A stretch of DNA of 64,000 nucleotides. Origin: Terripilifer sp031921685. GTDB taxonomy: Bacteria; Pseudomonadota; Alphaproteobacteria; Rhizobiales; Beijerinckiaceae. How positions within the stretch are numbered: the first letter of the stretch is position 1; every line of letters begins with the position of its first letter. This document shows, piece after piece, positions 1 to 8,336 of this stretch. The DNA lies in assembly GCF_031921685.1 (NCBI RefSeq), contig NZ_JAPDHU010000001.1, positions 186,001-250,000 on the forward strand, in the 5' to 3' direction. Under the pieces are notes generated by a model, which did not search any database, was not told the origin of the DNA, and worked only from the letters and a program-made list of their open reading frames with translations. Both the position numbers and the translations under genes were made by a program.

Positions 1-2
1 AT

Positions 3-503
3 CCGGACATGACGGTTGGCGCCTTCCTCGAATTCGTCGCCGGCATGCGCGGCCTCGATGCGGCAACGGCGCGCCAGCGCCTCGGCTTCCTGGTCGATCG
101 GATCGATCTCTCGGAAGTGTGGAACAGGCGCATCGAAGCGCTGTCGAAAGGCTTCAAACGGCGCGTCGGCATCGCGCAAGCGCTGGTGCATGACCCCGCC
201 ATTCTCATTCTCGACGAGCCGACCGACGGCCTCGACCCGAACCAGAAGCATGAGATGCGCGAGCTGATCCGCGAACTGGCGCCAGAAAAGGCGATCGTCG
301 TTTCGACCCACATTCTCGAAGAAGTCGAAGCGATCTGCACGCGCGCCCTGATCATCGCGCGCGGCAGCATTCTCGCCGACGGCACGCCGGCCGATCTGCT
401 TGCCAAGGCCCCCGCCGCCGATCCCAGCCGATCGCAACTCGTCAAGACGACGAAGCTCGAAGACGCGTTCCGCGCCATCACCCTGGAACAGGCCGGAGCC
501 TGA
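3..503 (+). CDS. ABC transporter ATP-binding protein, Gld/CcmA-like (5' truncated)
   Basis: This is the C-terminal part of an ABC ATPase; the reading frame is open from the left edge, so the start and the Walker A motif lie outside the window. The visible 166 residues carry a degenerate signature LSKGFKRR, Walker B ILILDEPTDGLDP and the switch histidine in VVSTHILEEVEAI. It ends 4 bp before an ABC-2 permease gene, followed by GldG-like and DUF4340 genes, so it most likely energises that membrane complex. The ATPase family (GldA/NosF/CcmA type) is known from drug exporters and from the gliding-motility-associated transporter. The substrate is unknown and the gliding link is only by homology. 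Confidence 0.9.
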   Translation, partial: PDMTVGAFLEFVAGMRGLDAATARQRLGFLVDRIDLSEVWNRRIEALSKGFKRRVGIAQALVHDPAILILDEPTDGLDPNQKHEMRELIRELAPEKAIVVSTHILEEVEAICTRALIIARGSILADGTPADLLAKAPAADPSRSQLVKTTKLEDAFRAITLEQAGA

Positions 504-507
504 CTTC

Positions 508-1242
508 ATGAAAACAATCCTGCTCGTTTTCCGTCGCGAATTCGCCGGCTATTTCGCTACACCCATCGCGGGTGTGTTCCTGGTGGTCTTTCTCGGCATG
601 GCGACCGGCCTCACCTTCTTCGTCGCCAGCTTCTTCGATCGCGGCCAGGCCGACCTTTCGGCCTTCTTCCTGTGGCATCCCTGGCTTTATCTGATCCTAA
701 TGCCGGCCATCGGCATGCGCCTGTGGGCGGAAGAACGCCGGGCCGGCACCATCGAACTCTTGATGACCTTGCCGGTGCAGCCGTGGCAGATCGTCGTCGG
801 CAAATGGCTCGCCGCCTGGGTTTTCGCCGGCCTCGCGCTGGTGCTGACCATGCCGCTGTGGATCACCGTCAATTATCTCGGCACGCCCGACAATGGCGTG
901 ATCCTCGCCTCCTATATCGGCTCCTGGCTGATGGCTGGCGCATTCCTCGCGATTTCCGCCGCCGTCTCGGCGCTGACCAAGAACCAGGTGCTGGCCTTCA
1001 TCGGCGCGGTGGTCGTCGGCTTCCTGTTCGTCATGGCCGGCTTCGATCTGGTGCTGGCGGCCGTCAAGCCGTGGGCGCCGCAGGTGATCGTGCAGGCGAT
1101 TTCGTCGATGTCCTTCATCGGCCATTTCCAGCGCATCACCGATGGCGTGTTGGAAATCCCGGCCCTCATCTTCTTCGTCACTCTCATCGTGTTTGCGCTG
1201 TGGCTCAACGTGCGCATCCTCGAAGTCAAGAAAGCCGCGTGA
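508..1242 (+). CDS. ABC-2 type permease (GldF-like)
   Basis: A 244-residue integral membrane protein with about six hydrophobic segments and the family hallmark MRLWAEERRAGTIELL after the second segment. The ATG at 508 starts 4 bp after the stop of the ATPase gene, and the product ends with a short basic tail (EVKKAA). ABC-2 permeases of this group pair with a CcmA-type ATPase and a GldG-like auxiliary protein, which is exactly the order here. It is probably an inner-membrane exporter component; the transported molecule cannot be read from the sequence. Confidence 0.9.
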   Translation: MKTILLVFRREFAGYFATPIAGVFLVVFLGMATGLTFFVASFFDRGQADLSAFFLWHPWLYLILMPAIGMRLWAEERRAGTIELLMTLPVQPWQIVVGKWLAAWVFAGLALVLTMPLWITVNYLGTPDNGVILASYIGSWLMAGAFLAISAAVSALTKNQVLAFIGAVVVGFLFVMAGFDLVLAAVKPWAPQVIVQAISSMSFIGHFQRITDGVLEIPALIFFVTLIVFALWLNVRILEVKKAA

Positions 1243-1246
1243 GACC

Positions 1247-3109
1247 ATGACCGGCAACAAATCCTTCGGCACCGGCCGCCTCGTCCTCATCGCCGCCATT
1301 CTGGGCGCGATCATCTTCGGTTGCATCAATATCGTTTCGGGCCAGCTCTTCCGCAGCACCCGCATCGATCTGACCGACCAACATCTGTTCTCCCTGTCGC
1401 AAGGCACGCGCAACCTGATCGGCGATCTCAACGAGCCGGTCCGCTTCCGCTTCTTCATGTCGTCGGGACTGACCAAGGAAGCGCCGCAGCTCGCCGCCTT
1501 CGCCAGCCGCGTGCGCTCGATGCTCGACGCCTATGTGGCCGGCTCGAAGGGCCGCATCAGCCTGGAGACGATCGACGCCAAGCCCTATTCGGAAGATGAA
1601 GATCGTGCCGTTGCCTTCGGCATCAGCCCGATCCGCTCGTCGACCGGCGACCGGCTGTTCTTCGGCCTCGCCGCCACCAATTCCACCGACGGCAAATCGG
1701 TCATCGCCTCCTTCTCGCCGGAGCGCGAGGCGTTTCTCGAATATGATCTGACGCGCCTCGTCGCTGAACTCGGCAAGCGCGGCAAGCCGGTCGTCGCTCT
1801 GTTCGACGGACTTGGCCTCTCCGCCAATCCGCAAATGGGCCTGCGCGAAGCGCAGGTGCTGACGCAGATGAAACAGTTCTTCGACGTCAAGCCGGTGGAA
1901 GGCGACGTCGAGGAACTGCCCAATAACACCCGCGTCGTCATGGTCGTTCATCCGCAGAACCTGAGCGACAAGACACAATACACGCTTGACCAATGGGCGA
2001 TGAACGGCGGCGCCATGCTGATCTTCGTCGACCCCAATGCGGAAAATCAGATCGGCCCGCGCGGCGCGCCGCCGCCCGACGCCTCCTCCGACCTGCCGAA
2101 ACTGTTCAAGGCCTGGGGCGTCGGCTACGACGTCAAGAAGACGGTCGCCGATCCGAGCCTGGCGCTGCAGACCGAGCGCAATATCGACGGTCGTCCGACG
2201 CCGATGCTGAACCTGCCGTGGCTCGCCTTGCGCAACGAATCCCTGCGCAAGGATGAAGCCATTCTGGCGCAGCTTTCCGCCATCGTCGTCACCACGGCCG
2301 GCGCGTTTGACACCACCAAAGAGGGTGTGACGCTGCGGCCGCTGATGACCGCCTCCGCGGAGGGTGGCCTGCTGCCGGTGGCCGAGACCAAGGAACGCAC
2401 CGCCGACATGCGCAAGCTCGCCGGCGAGATCGAGAAGGGCAAGACGCCGCCGGTGATCGCCGGCCGCTTGACCGGCACGCTCGAAAGTGCCTTCACCGCC
2501 AAGCCCGAAGGCTCGACCCGCAAGGAAGAGCATGTCGCCAAGGCGACCAAGCCGGCCAATATCATCCTGGTCGGCGATGCCGACATGGTGATGGACCGCA
2601 ACTGGGTGCAGCGGCGCAATCTGCTTGGCACTGAAGTGGCACAGGCCTTCGCCAACAATGGCGACTTCGTCATCAACGCCATCGAGCAGATGTCGGGCGG
2701 CGTGGCCCTGGCGGATCTGCGCGGACGCGGCGTCTCCTGGCGGCCGTTCGAACGCATCCAGCAGATGGAAGCCGAAGCGAGCCGGCGCTACAGCGCCAAG
2801 GAACAGCAGTTGCAGGCGCGCCTGAAAGAGGCCGAAACCAAACTGCAGGAACTCGGGCGCGGCGGCCAGCAAGGCAATGAAGTACTGACGCCGCAACAGA
2901 TCGAGACGATCGAGAAGTTCAAGACGGAAGTGCTGGCGACGCGCGAGGAATTGCGCTCGACCCAGTTCGCCCTGCGCAGCGACGTCGATCGTCTCAAGTC
3001 GTCGCTGACGGCGCTGAACGTGGCCGGCGTGCCGATCATTGCCGGTCTGATCGCGCTGTTCTTCGCCCTGCGCCGCACGCGGCGCGAGCCCCCGAAACCC
3101 TCGGCTTGA
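1247..3109 (+). CDS. GldG-like ABC-transporter auxiliary protein
   Basis: A 620-residue protein of the ABC_transp_aux (GldG) family. It has a membrane anchor at residues 11-31, a conserved DLTDQHLFSLSQGTR stretch just after it, a long periplasmic region, a charged heptad-like stretch at about residues 500-585 (predicted coiled coil) and a last membrane segment at about 592-608 followed by a basic tail. ATG at 1247 lies 4 bp after the permease stop, so the genes are translationally coupled. In Bacteroidetes GldG works with GldA and GldF in gliding and secretion; in Proteobacteria the role is unknown. Starts further upstream would overlap the permease gene and are not needed. Confidence 0.88.
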   Translation: MTGNKSFGTGRLVLIAAILGAIIFGCINIVSGQLFRSTRIDLTDQHLFSLSQGTRNLIGDLNEPVRFRFFMSSGLTKEAPQLAAFASRVRSMLDAYVAGSKGRISLETIDAKPYSEDEDRAVAFGISPIRSSTGDRLFFGLAATNSTDGKSVIASFSPEREAFLEYDLTRLVAELGKRGKPVVALFDGLGLSANPQMGLREAQVLTQMKQFFDVKPVEGDVEELPNNTRVVMVVHPQNLSDKTQYTLDQWAMNGGAMLIFVDPNAENQIGPRGAPPPDASSDLPKLFKAWGVGYDVKKTVADPSLALQTERNIDGRPTPMLNLPWLALRNESLRKDEAILAQLSAIVVTTAGAFDTTKEGVTLRPLMTASAEGGLLPVAETKERTADMRKLAGEIEKGKTPPVIAGRLTGTLESAFTAKPEGSTRKEEHVAKATKPANIILVGDADMVMDRNWVQRRNLLGTEVAQAFANNGDFVINAIEQMSGGVALADLRGRGVSWRPFERIQQMEAEASRRYSAKEQQLQARLKEAETKLQELGRGGQQGNEVLTPQQIETIEKFKTEVLATREELRSTQFALRSDVDRLKSSLTALNVAGVPIIAGLIALFFALRRTRREPPKPSA

Positions 3110-3119
3110 GGACGCACAG

Positions 3120-4187
3120 ATGAATTTAAAATCCGTCACCCTTCTGGGCGTGGTCGCGGCGCTGTGCGTCGCCGGCACCTGGGCAGCCCTGCGGACGGCG
3201 CCGCAAGGTATCGCCGCCGACCGGCGCGGCGAGCCGGTGTTTCCGCAACTGATCAACCAAGCCAACACTGTCGCGGCGATCACCATCCGCGACAATGACA
3301 AGCCGTTCACGGTGGAGCGGCGAGACAACGGCTTCTTCGACAAAGCGTCGGGCTATCCGGCGAAGCCGGAGGCCTTCCGCGACATCGTCGCCGGCATGAT
3401 CAGCTTGGCCTACGAGGAGAGCAAAACCTCCGACCCGCAACGCTATGCCGACCTCGGCCTTGCCGATGCCGGCCAGGCCGAGAAAACCGGTCGCCAGGTG
3501 ACCCTGACCGACAGCAAGGGCGCGACACTGGCCGACATCATCGTCGGCAATCGCGACATGACCGTGGGTGGCGCGCGCGGCGGCACCTTCGTGCGCTTCC
3601 CGAAGGAGCCGCAGACCTGGCTGGTGCGCGGCGAAGTGCGCGTGCCGGTGCCCAACACCGCCTGGTTCGAGATCAATCTGCTCAACCTCAACAAGGATGC
3701 GCTGGCGAAGCTGGAATTGCGCGGCGGCGGCCTCGACGACGTCACGCTGGTGTCGGCGACCAAAGGCGCCGACCTGACGCTGCAAGCGCCCCCGGCCGGC
3801 CGCGAAGCGGAAGCCGGCAAGCTGATGCGCCTCTCCTTCATGGTCGACCCGATCAGCTTCCAGGACGTGCGCAAACCGGCGGGTGAGGTGAAAGCCGGCG
3901 GCCGCACGCTGACGGCTTACGGCCACAACGGATTGAAGCTCACCGTCACCAGTGTCGGCGACCTCGCCGATGGCTGGGTGCGCATCGCGGCCGAAGGCAC
4001 GAACGAGGAGTCGAACAAGCAGGCGGAAACTTTGAAGCCGAAAATCGACGGTTTCGAATTCAAACTGTCGAAGAACGATTCCGACATGCTCGCCTGGGGC
4101 TTGAAAGACTTCACCCAGGAAACCAAGCCAGAAGCCAAGACGGATCCGGCACCGCAGCCCAACAGTGAGGCCAAGCCGAACCAATAG
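3120..4187 (+). CDS. DUF4340 domain protein, membrane-anchored
   Basis: A 355-residue protein with an N-terminal hydrophobic anchor or signal (MNLKSVTLLGVVAALCVAGT) and a mainly beta-type periplasmic region of the DUF4340 family; the last 20 residues are rich in Pro, Glu and Lys. It begins 10 bp after the gldG-like gene and is the last gene before a terminator. DUF4340 proteins are regularly the fourth gene of GldAFG-like operons, so it is probably the periplasmic partner of this transporter. Its biochemical role is not known. Confidence 0.85.
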   Translation: MNLKSVTLLGVVAALCVAGTWAALRTAPQGIAADRRGEPVFPQLINQANTVAAITIRDNDKPFTVERRDNGFFDKASGYPAKPEAFRDIVAGMISLAYEESKTSDPQRYADLGLADAGQAEKTGRQVTLTDSKGATLADIIVGNRDMTVGGARGGTFVRFPKEPQTWLVRGEVRVPVPNTAWFEINLLNLNKDALAKLELRGGGLDDVTLVSATKGADLTLQAPPAGREAEAGKLMRLSFMVDPISFQDVRKPAGEVKAGGRTLTAYGHNGLKLTVTSVGDLADGWVRIAAEGTNEESNKQAETLKPKIDGFEFKLSKNDSDMLAWGLKDFTQETKPEAKTDPAPQPNSEAKPNQ

Positions 4188-4218
4188 GTCTTCGGATATC
4201 CAGAATCCTTTCAACACA

Positions 4219-4248
4219 GGGCGCGGTCTCCGCGCCTTGTTCTTTTTT
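4219..4248 (+). terminator. Rho-independent terminator of the Gld-like operon
   Basis: A GGCGCGG/CCGCGCC stem (4220-4226 and 4230-4236) with a TCT loop is followed by a T-rich run TTGTTCTTTTTT. It lies 32 bp after the DUF4340 stop and closes the first operon. Confidence 0.8.
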
Positions 4249-4333
4249 GGCTTTGGCTTGACCTCTTCGGACGCCTCGCCCACAGTTGCCGGCAAATCAA
4301 AACAGAAACGTAAAAAATAGAAACGGAGGAACG

Positions 4334-5398
4334 ATGTCCAAGCCGAAGGTCTTCATTCATGCGCCGCGCGAGGAGCCCGCGGATTTTCTCGAGCGTCTGA
4401 CGGGCGCCGGCTACGACGTGGCGTTCGGCGACAAAGCCTGGCAACTGCCGCGTGGCGACCATGAACAGGATCTGATGGATGCGGCCCGCGATGCCGTGGC
4501 GCTCATGGGCACGTCGATCCGCCACACGCCCATTTCCCGACGCGTGATGGAAGGCTCGCAGCGGCTACGCATCGTCGCGAAATACACTGTGGGTGTCGAT
4601 GACGTCGATACGGACGCTGCCACGGATCTTGGCATTCTCGTCTGTCATGCGCCGACGGAAGCCAATTGCTTCGGCGTCGCCGAAACGACCGTGATGATGA
4701 TCCTGGCCAGCCTGAAGAAGGCGATGGAGCGCGACGCGGCCGTCCGAGCCGGCCTGTGGCGCGAGCCGCATCTCGGTACGACTTTTCTTGGCGCGCGCGC
4801 CGATGGCTATGCTGGCATCACCATTGGCCTTGTCGGCTTGGGGCGCATCGCCACGCGCGTGGCGCAATTGCTGGCGCCCTGGCGCGTGCGGCTGATCGCC
4901 TACGATCCTTATATTCCGCCGGCCAATTTCCTGCTCGCCAATGCGCAGAGTGTCAGCTACGAAACCCTGCTGAAAGAAGCCGATGTCGTCTCCTTCCATG
5001 TGGTGCTGACCAAGGAAACGCGCTTCATGCTGCGCGACGAACAAATCGCGCTGATGAAACCCAATGCCATCGTGGTCAATACGGCCCGCGGCAAGGTTAT
5101 CGAGGAAGCCGCCGTGGCACGCGCCATCGCCGAGGGACGCCTGCAGGGCGCGGCGATCGATGCCTTCGAGGAAGAGCCGCTTCCGGTGGAATCGCCGCTG
5201 CGCCAGCTCGGCACCAAAGTGCTGCTGTCGCCCCACTCAGCCTCTTTCAACGAAGGTGGCGAACTGCGCCCCGGCATGCAATGGGCTTTGCGCTCCGTCC
5301 TGACCGCGCTGTCCGGCGGCATTCCCGACAATGTCTACAACAAGGAAGTCATACCCCGCTGGAAAGAACGCTTCGGCGGCGCCAGCGTCACGAGCTGA
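4334..5398 (+). CDS. D-2-hydroxyacid dehydrogenase, C-terminal-binding-protein type
   Basis: A 354-residue NAD(P)-dependent 2-hydroxyacid dehydrogenase, which interconverts 2-oxoacids and D-2-hydroxyacids in the cytoplasm. The nucleotide-binding loop GLVGLG is at 165-170; the catalytic Arg252 (NTARGK), Glu281 (EEEP) and His301 (LSPHSAS) are all present. ATG at 4334 is preceded by CGGAGGAACG. It stands alone between two terminators, next to a convergent Bug receptor gene, which suggests use on an imported hydroxy- or oxo-carboxylate. The exact substrate is unknown; a phosphoglycerate dehydrogenase role is unlikely because no ACT domain is present. Confidence 0.88.
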   Translation: MSKPKVFIHAPREEPADFLERLTGAGYDVAFGDKAWQLPRGDHEQDLMDAARDAVALMGTSIRHTPISRRVMEGSQRLRIVAKYTVGVDDVDTDAATDLGILVCHAPTEANCFGVAETTVMMILASLKKAMERDAAVRAGLWREPHLGTTFLGARADGYAGITIGLVGLGRIATRVAQLLAPWRVRLIAYDPYIPPANFLLANAQSVSYETLLKEADVVSFHVVLTKETRFMLRDEQIALMKPNAIVVNTARGKVIEEAAVARAIAEGRLQGAAIDAFEEEPLPVESPLRQLGTKVLLSPHSASFNEGGELRPGMQWALRSVLTALSGGIPDNVYNKEVIPRWKERFGGASVTS

Positions 5399-5404
5399 TC
5401 TCAA

Positions 5405-5440
5405 GAAAAAGGCCCGGCTTTAACCGGGCCTTCCTTTTTG
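5405..5440. terminator. Bidirectional-looking terminator between convergent genes
   Basis: A perfect stem AAGGCCCGG/CCGGGCCTT (5409-5417 and 5424-5432) has A-rich sequence on the left and CCTTTTTG on the right, so it can terminate the dehydrogenase gene and, read on the other strand, the sequence upstream; the convergent Bug gene ends at 5457. Confidence 0.85.
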
Positions 5441-5456
5441 TGGATCTCTGCGTGCC

Positions 5457-6431
5457 CTATTGCGGCTCGATCTTCGCCGCCTTCACCACCACGCCCCAGC
5501 GCACCATTTCGTCGCGTATATATTGGCCGAGTTCCTTCGGCGTGGACGTCCGCACCTCGATCATCTGGGCGGCCAGTTTGCCGACCACATCCGGCTCGTT
5601 CATGGCAGCGGCGGCCTGCTTGTAGATTTCGTCGAGCATGGCCGGCGGCGTGCCCGGCGGCGCGATCAAGGCATTCCAGGCGCTGGCCTCCACCCCATCG
5701 ATACCGGCTTCAGCGAAGGTCGGCACGTTGGGCAGGAATTTCGAACGCTTCGGCTCGGTCACGGCGAGGATTTTCATCTTCCCGTCCGTGGCGAGCGGCA
5801 CCACCGAGACAGCCGGCAGTACGGTCATCTGCACGTCGTTCTGCATCACGGCTTGGGCCGCCTGGGGCGAACCGCCGAACACCACGTGAACGACCTCGGT
5901 GCCGCTCTTGGCCGCGATCAGCTCCATCGACAGATGGGACAGGGAGCCACGACCGATCGAGGCGTAATTATATTTGCCGGGATTCTTTTTCAGCAGCGCG
6001 ATCAACTCGCCAACAGTGTTCACACCCAACGCATTGGACACGGCCAACACGCTTGGCTGCGAGGTGAGCATGGTCACCGGCGCGATATCCTTGAACGGAT
6101 CGTAAGTCATGTTCTTCATCAGCACCGTGTTCATGCCCATGGGGCCGAACAGGCTGATGCCGATGGTCAGGCCGTCGCCCGGTGCCTTGGCCACCGCGTC
6201 GGTGCCGGTGTTGCCGCTGGCGCCGGGGCGATTTTCAATGATGAAGGGCTTGCCGGTGCGCTGCTGTAGCTTTTCGCCGAGAATGCGGGCGATGATGTCA
6301 GGCGAGGCGCCAGCGGCGAAAGGCACGATGAATTTCACCGTGCCGGTGGGCCAGCTTTCCGTCTGAGCGGACAGGCTCGACGGCGCGACAAGCGCAAGTA
6401 GAGCCGCGAAAGTAACGGCAATCGATCGCAT
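5457..6431 (-). CDS. Bug-family (TctC-type) periplasmic substrate-binding protein
   Basis: A 324-residue receptor of the tripartite tricarboxylate transporter type. It has a signal peptide (residues 1-22, ending SLSAQ) and the Bug N-terminal motif FIVPFAAGASPD that forms the carboxylate-binding pocket. The start ATG at 6431 is chosen because GGGAGAGGAACCTG precedes it; the open frame continues upstream without a ribosome site. Bug proteins bind small carboxylates such as citrate, aromatic acids or amino acids. No TctA or TctB membrane subunit is in the window. It is divergent from a GMC oxidoreductase gene. Confidence 0.92.
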   Translation of the reverse strand: MRSIAVTFAALLALVAPSSLSAQTESWPTGTVKFIVPFAAGASPDIIARILGEKLQQRTGKPFIIENRPGASGNTGTDAVAKAPGDGLTIGISLFGPMGMNTVLMKNMTYDPFKDIAPVTMLTSQPSVLAVSNALGVNTVGELIALLKKNPGKYNYASIGRGSLSHLSMELIAAKSGTEVVHVVFGGSPQAAQAVMQNDVQMTVLPAVSVVPLATDGKMKILAVTEPKRSKFLPNVPTFAEAGIDGVEASAWNALIAPPGTPPAMLDEIYKQAAAAMNEPDVVGKLAAQMIEVRTSTPKELGQYIRDEMVRWGVVVKAAKIEPQ

Positions 6432-6590
6432 CAGGTTCCTCTCCCAGCGAGTTTCATCCCAGATTTCACGTCTTGCTACGCCTATCACAGCCCCCGTCAA
6501 TGCGCCAAAGGGCTGAGTTCTGGACGCGCGGCGCCACACGCGGTAGGGCTTAAGCAGAACAGTCGACAAAAAACAGACCTAGGGACGGAA

Positions 6591-8222
6591 ATGGCCGCGA
6601 GCAATATTTACGATTACATCATCGTTGGTGCGGGATCCGCCGGCTGCGTGCTGGCCAACAGGCTGACGGCCGATCCGGCCGTCTCGGTCTTGCTGCTGGA
6701 AGCCGGACCAGCCGATCGACATCCGCTGATCCACATTCCGCTCGGCATGGGCAAGATGCATGAGTATGAAATGTTCGATTGGGGCTATCACACCGAGCCC
6801 GAGCCGCAGTTGAACGGCCGTCGCATCGAAGCCATGCGCGGCAAGGTTTTGGGTGGATCATCCTCCATCAATGTCATGGCCTATACGCGCGGTCATCGCG
6901 GCGACTATGACCGCTGGGCGCGCCATGGCGCGACCGGCTGGTCTTATGCCGAATGCCTGCCCTATTTCAAACGCAGCGAAACCTGGAACGGCGGCGCCGA
7001 TCCGTGGCGCGGTGGCGAAGGTCCGCTCGGAACCGAATTCGCGCGCACGAAAGATCCTCTGTTCGAAGCCTGGATCGAGGCGGCCAAGCAGCGCGGCCTG
7101 CCGTTCACCGAGGATTACAACGGTGCCCAAGGCGAAGGCATCGGCCGCAGCCAATATACCATTCGCAATGGCCGGCGTTCTTCAACCGCCAACGCCTATC
7201 TCAAGCCGGCGCGCGGTCGCCGCAATCTGCGCGTGGAGACCCATGCGCTGACGACGCGCATCATCATGGACGGCACGCGGGCGCGCGGCATCGAATATGT
7301 CAACAACGGTATAACGGTGCGGGCGCAAGCCGGCCGCGAGGTCATTCTCAGCGCCGGCACATTCAACACGCCACAGCTTCTGATGCTTTCCGGCATCGGG
7401 CCGGCGACACATCTGACCGAACTTGGCATCAAGCCGGTGGTTGATCTGCCTGTCGGTCGCAACCTGCAAGACCATCTGGCGGTGATGATCAGTTTCACCC
7501 GGCCGCAGAACGCCTCGCCGTTCCGCGACACGATGCGTTTCGACCGTATCGCCGTCGCCATGGTGCAAGCCTATCTCACCGGCACGGGCGCCGGCACCGT
7601 GGTGCCGGGCGGACTGCATGCCTTCTTCAAGACAAAGCGCGAGCTCGACGTGCCCGATATCGAATTCATGTTCCGCGGTCTGCCTGGGGATGCCGGCATC
7701 TGGTTTCCGGGCATCAAGAAGCCCTATCTCGACGGCTATGGCGTACGCCCCTGCCTGCTGCATCCCGAGAGCCGTGGCGAAGTGACGTTACGCAGCACCG
7801 ACCCGACACAATCACCCCGGATTTTCTACAATTTCTTCTCCGCGCCGAACGATCTGCCGCGTCTGCGCGAGGGTTTCAAACTGGCGCGCGATGTCGCCTC
7901 CCAGCCGGCGCTGGCCCCCTATCGCGGTGCGGAGGATTCGCCCGGCCCCAAGGTGCAAAGCGACGACGAGATCGATGCCTTCATCCGACGCGCGGCCTTG
8001 ACCGCCCATCACCCGGCCGGCACCTGCAAAATGGGAACGAGCAGCGATTGCGTGCTCGACCCGCAATTGCACGTGCGCGGCATCGAGAACCTGCGCGTGG
8101 TCGATGCGTCGGCCATGCCGGATATGGTGGGCGCCCATATCAACGCCTGCGTCATCATGATGGCCGATAAGGCGGCGGACATGATCAAAGGCGCCGAGCC
8201 GTTGCCGCCCTCGAACGCTTAA
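6591..8222 (+). CDS. GMC-family FAD oxidoreductase (choline/alcohol dehydrogenase type)
   Basis: A 543-residue glucose-methanol-choline oxidoreductase. The FAD-binding loop VGAGSAG is at residues 12-18, the first GMC signature GKVLGGSSSINVMAYTRG follows at about 85-102, the HHPAGTCKMG block lies near 470, and the C-terminal DASAMPDMVGAHIN segment carries the usual catalytic His-Asn pair. It oxidises an alcohol with FAD; choline, PEG, or an aliphatic or aromatic alcohol are all possible. AGGGACGGAA precedes the ATG. It is transcribed away from a Bug receptor and may share a promoter region of about 160 bp with it. No betaine aldehyde dehydrogenase is nearby, so a choline role is not supported. 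Confidence 0.9.
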   Translation: MAASNIYDYIIVGAGSAGCVLANRLTADPAVSVLLLEAGPADRHPLIHIPLGMGKMHEYEMFDWGYHTEPEPQLNGRRIEAMRGKVLGGSSSINVMAYTRGHRGDYDRWARHGATGWSYAECLPYFKRSETWNGGADPWRGGEGPLGTEFARTKDPLFEAWIEAAKQRGLPFTEDYNGAQGEGIGRSQYTIRNGRRSSTANAYLKPARGRRNLRVETHALTTRIIMDGTRARGIEYVNNGITVRAQAGREVILSAGTFNTPQLLMLSGIGPATHLTELGIKPVVDLPVGRNLQDHLAVMISFTRPQNASPFRDTMRFDRIAVAMVQAYLTGTGAGTVVPGGLHAFFKTKRELDVPDIEFMFRGLPGDAGIWFPGIKKPYLDGYGVRPCLLHPESRGEVTLRSTDPTQSPRIFYNFFSAPNDLPRLREGFKLARDVASQPALAPYRGAEDSPGPKVQSDDEIDAFIRRAALTAHHPAGTCKMGTSSDCVLDPQLHVRGIENLRVVDASAMPDMVGAHINACVIMMADKAADMIKGAEPLPPSNA

Positions 8223-8336
8223 GCTTCTGCACGCAACATTTGACGGCGTGCGAAATCGCACATTTGATGAAAGCGAGGTTCCTTACGATCGCCAGCGGCC
8301 GGCTTCCTGACCGGGCGCCAGAAAGGTGAGCTGTTG

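Noticed and set aside
1226..3343. A 705-codon open frame on the minus strand opposite the GldG-like gene
   Set aside because: It is a GC-rich antisense shadow with Arg/Ala/Gly/His-rich low-complexity translation and no family motifs; the plus-strand gene has clear domain structure.
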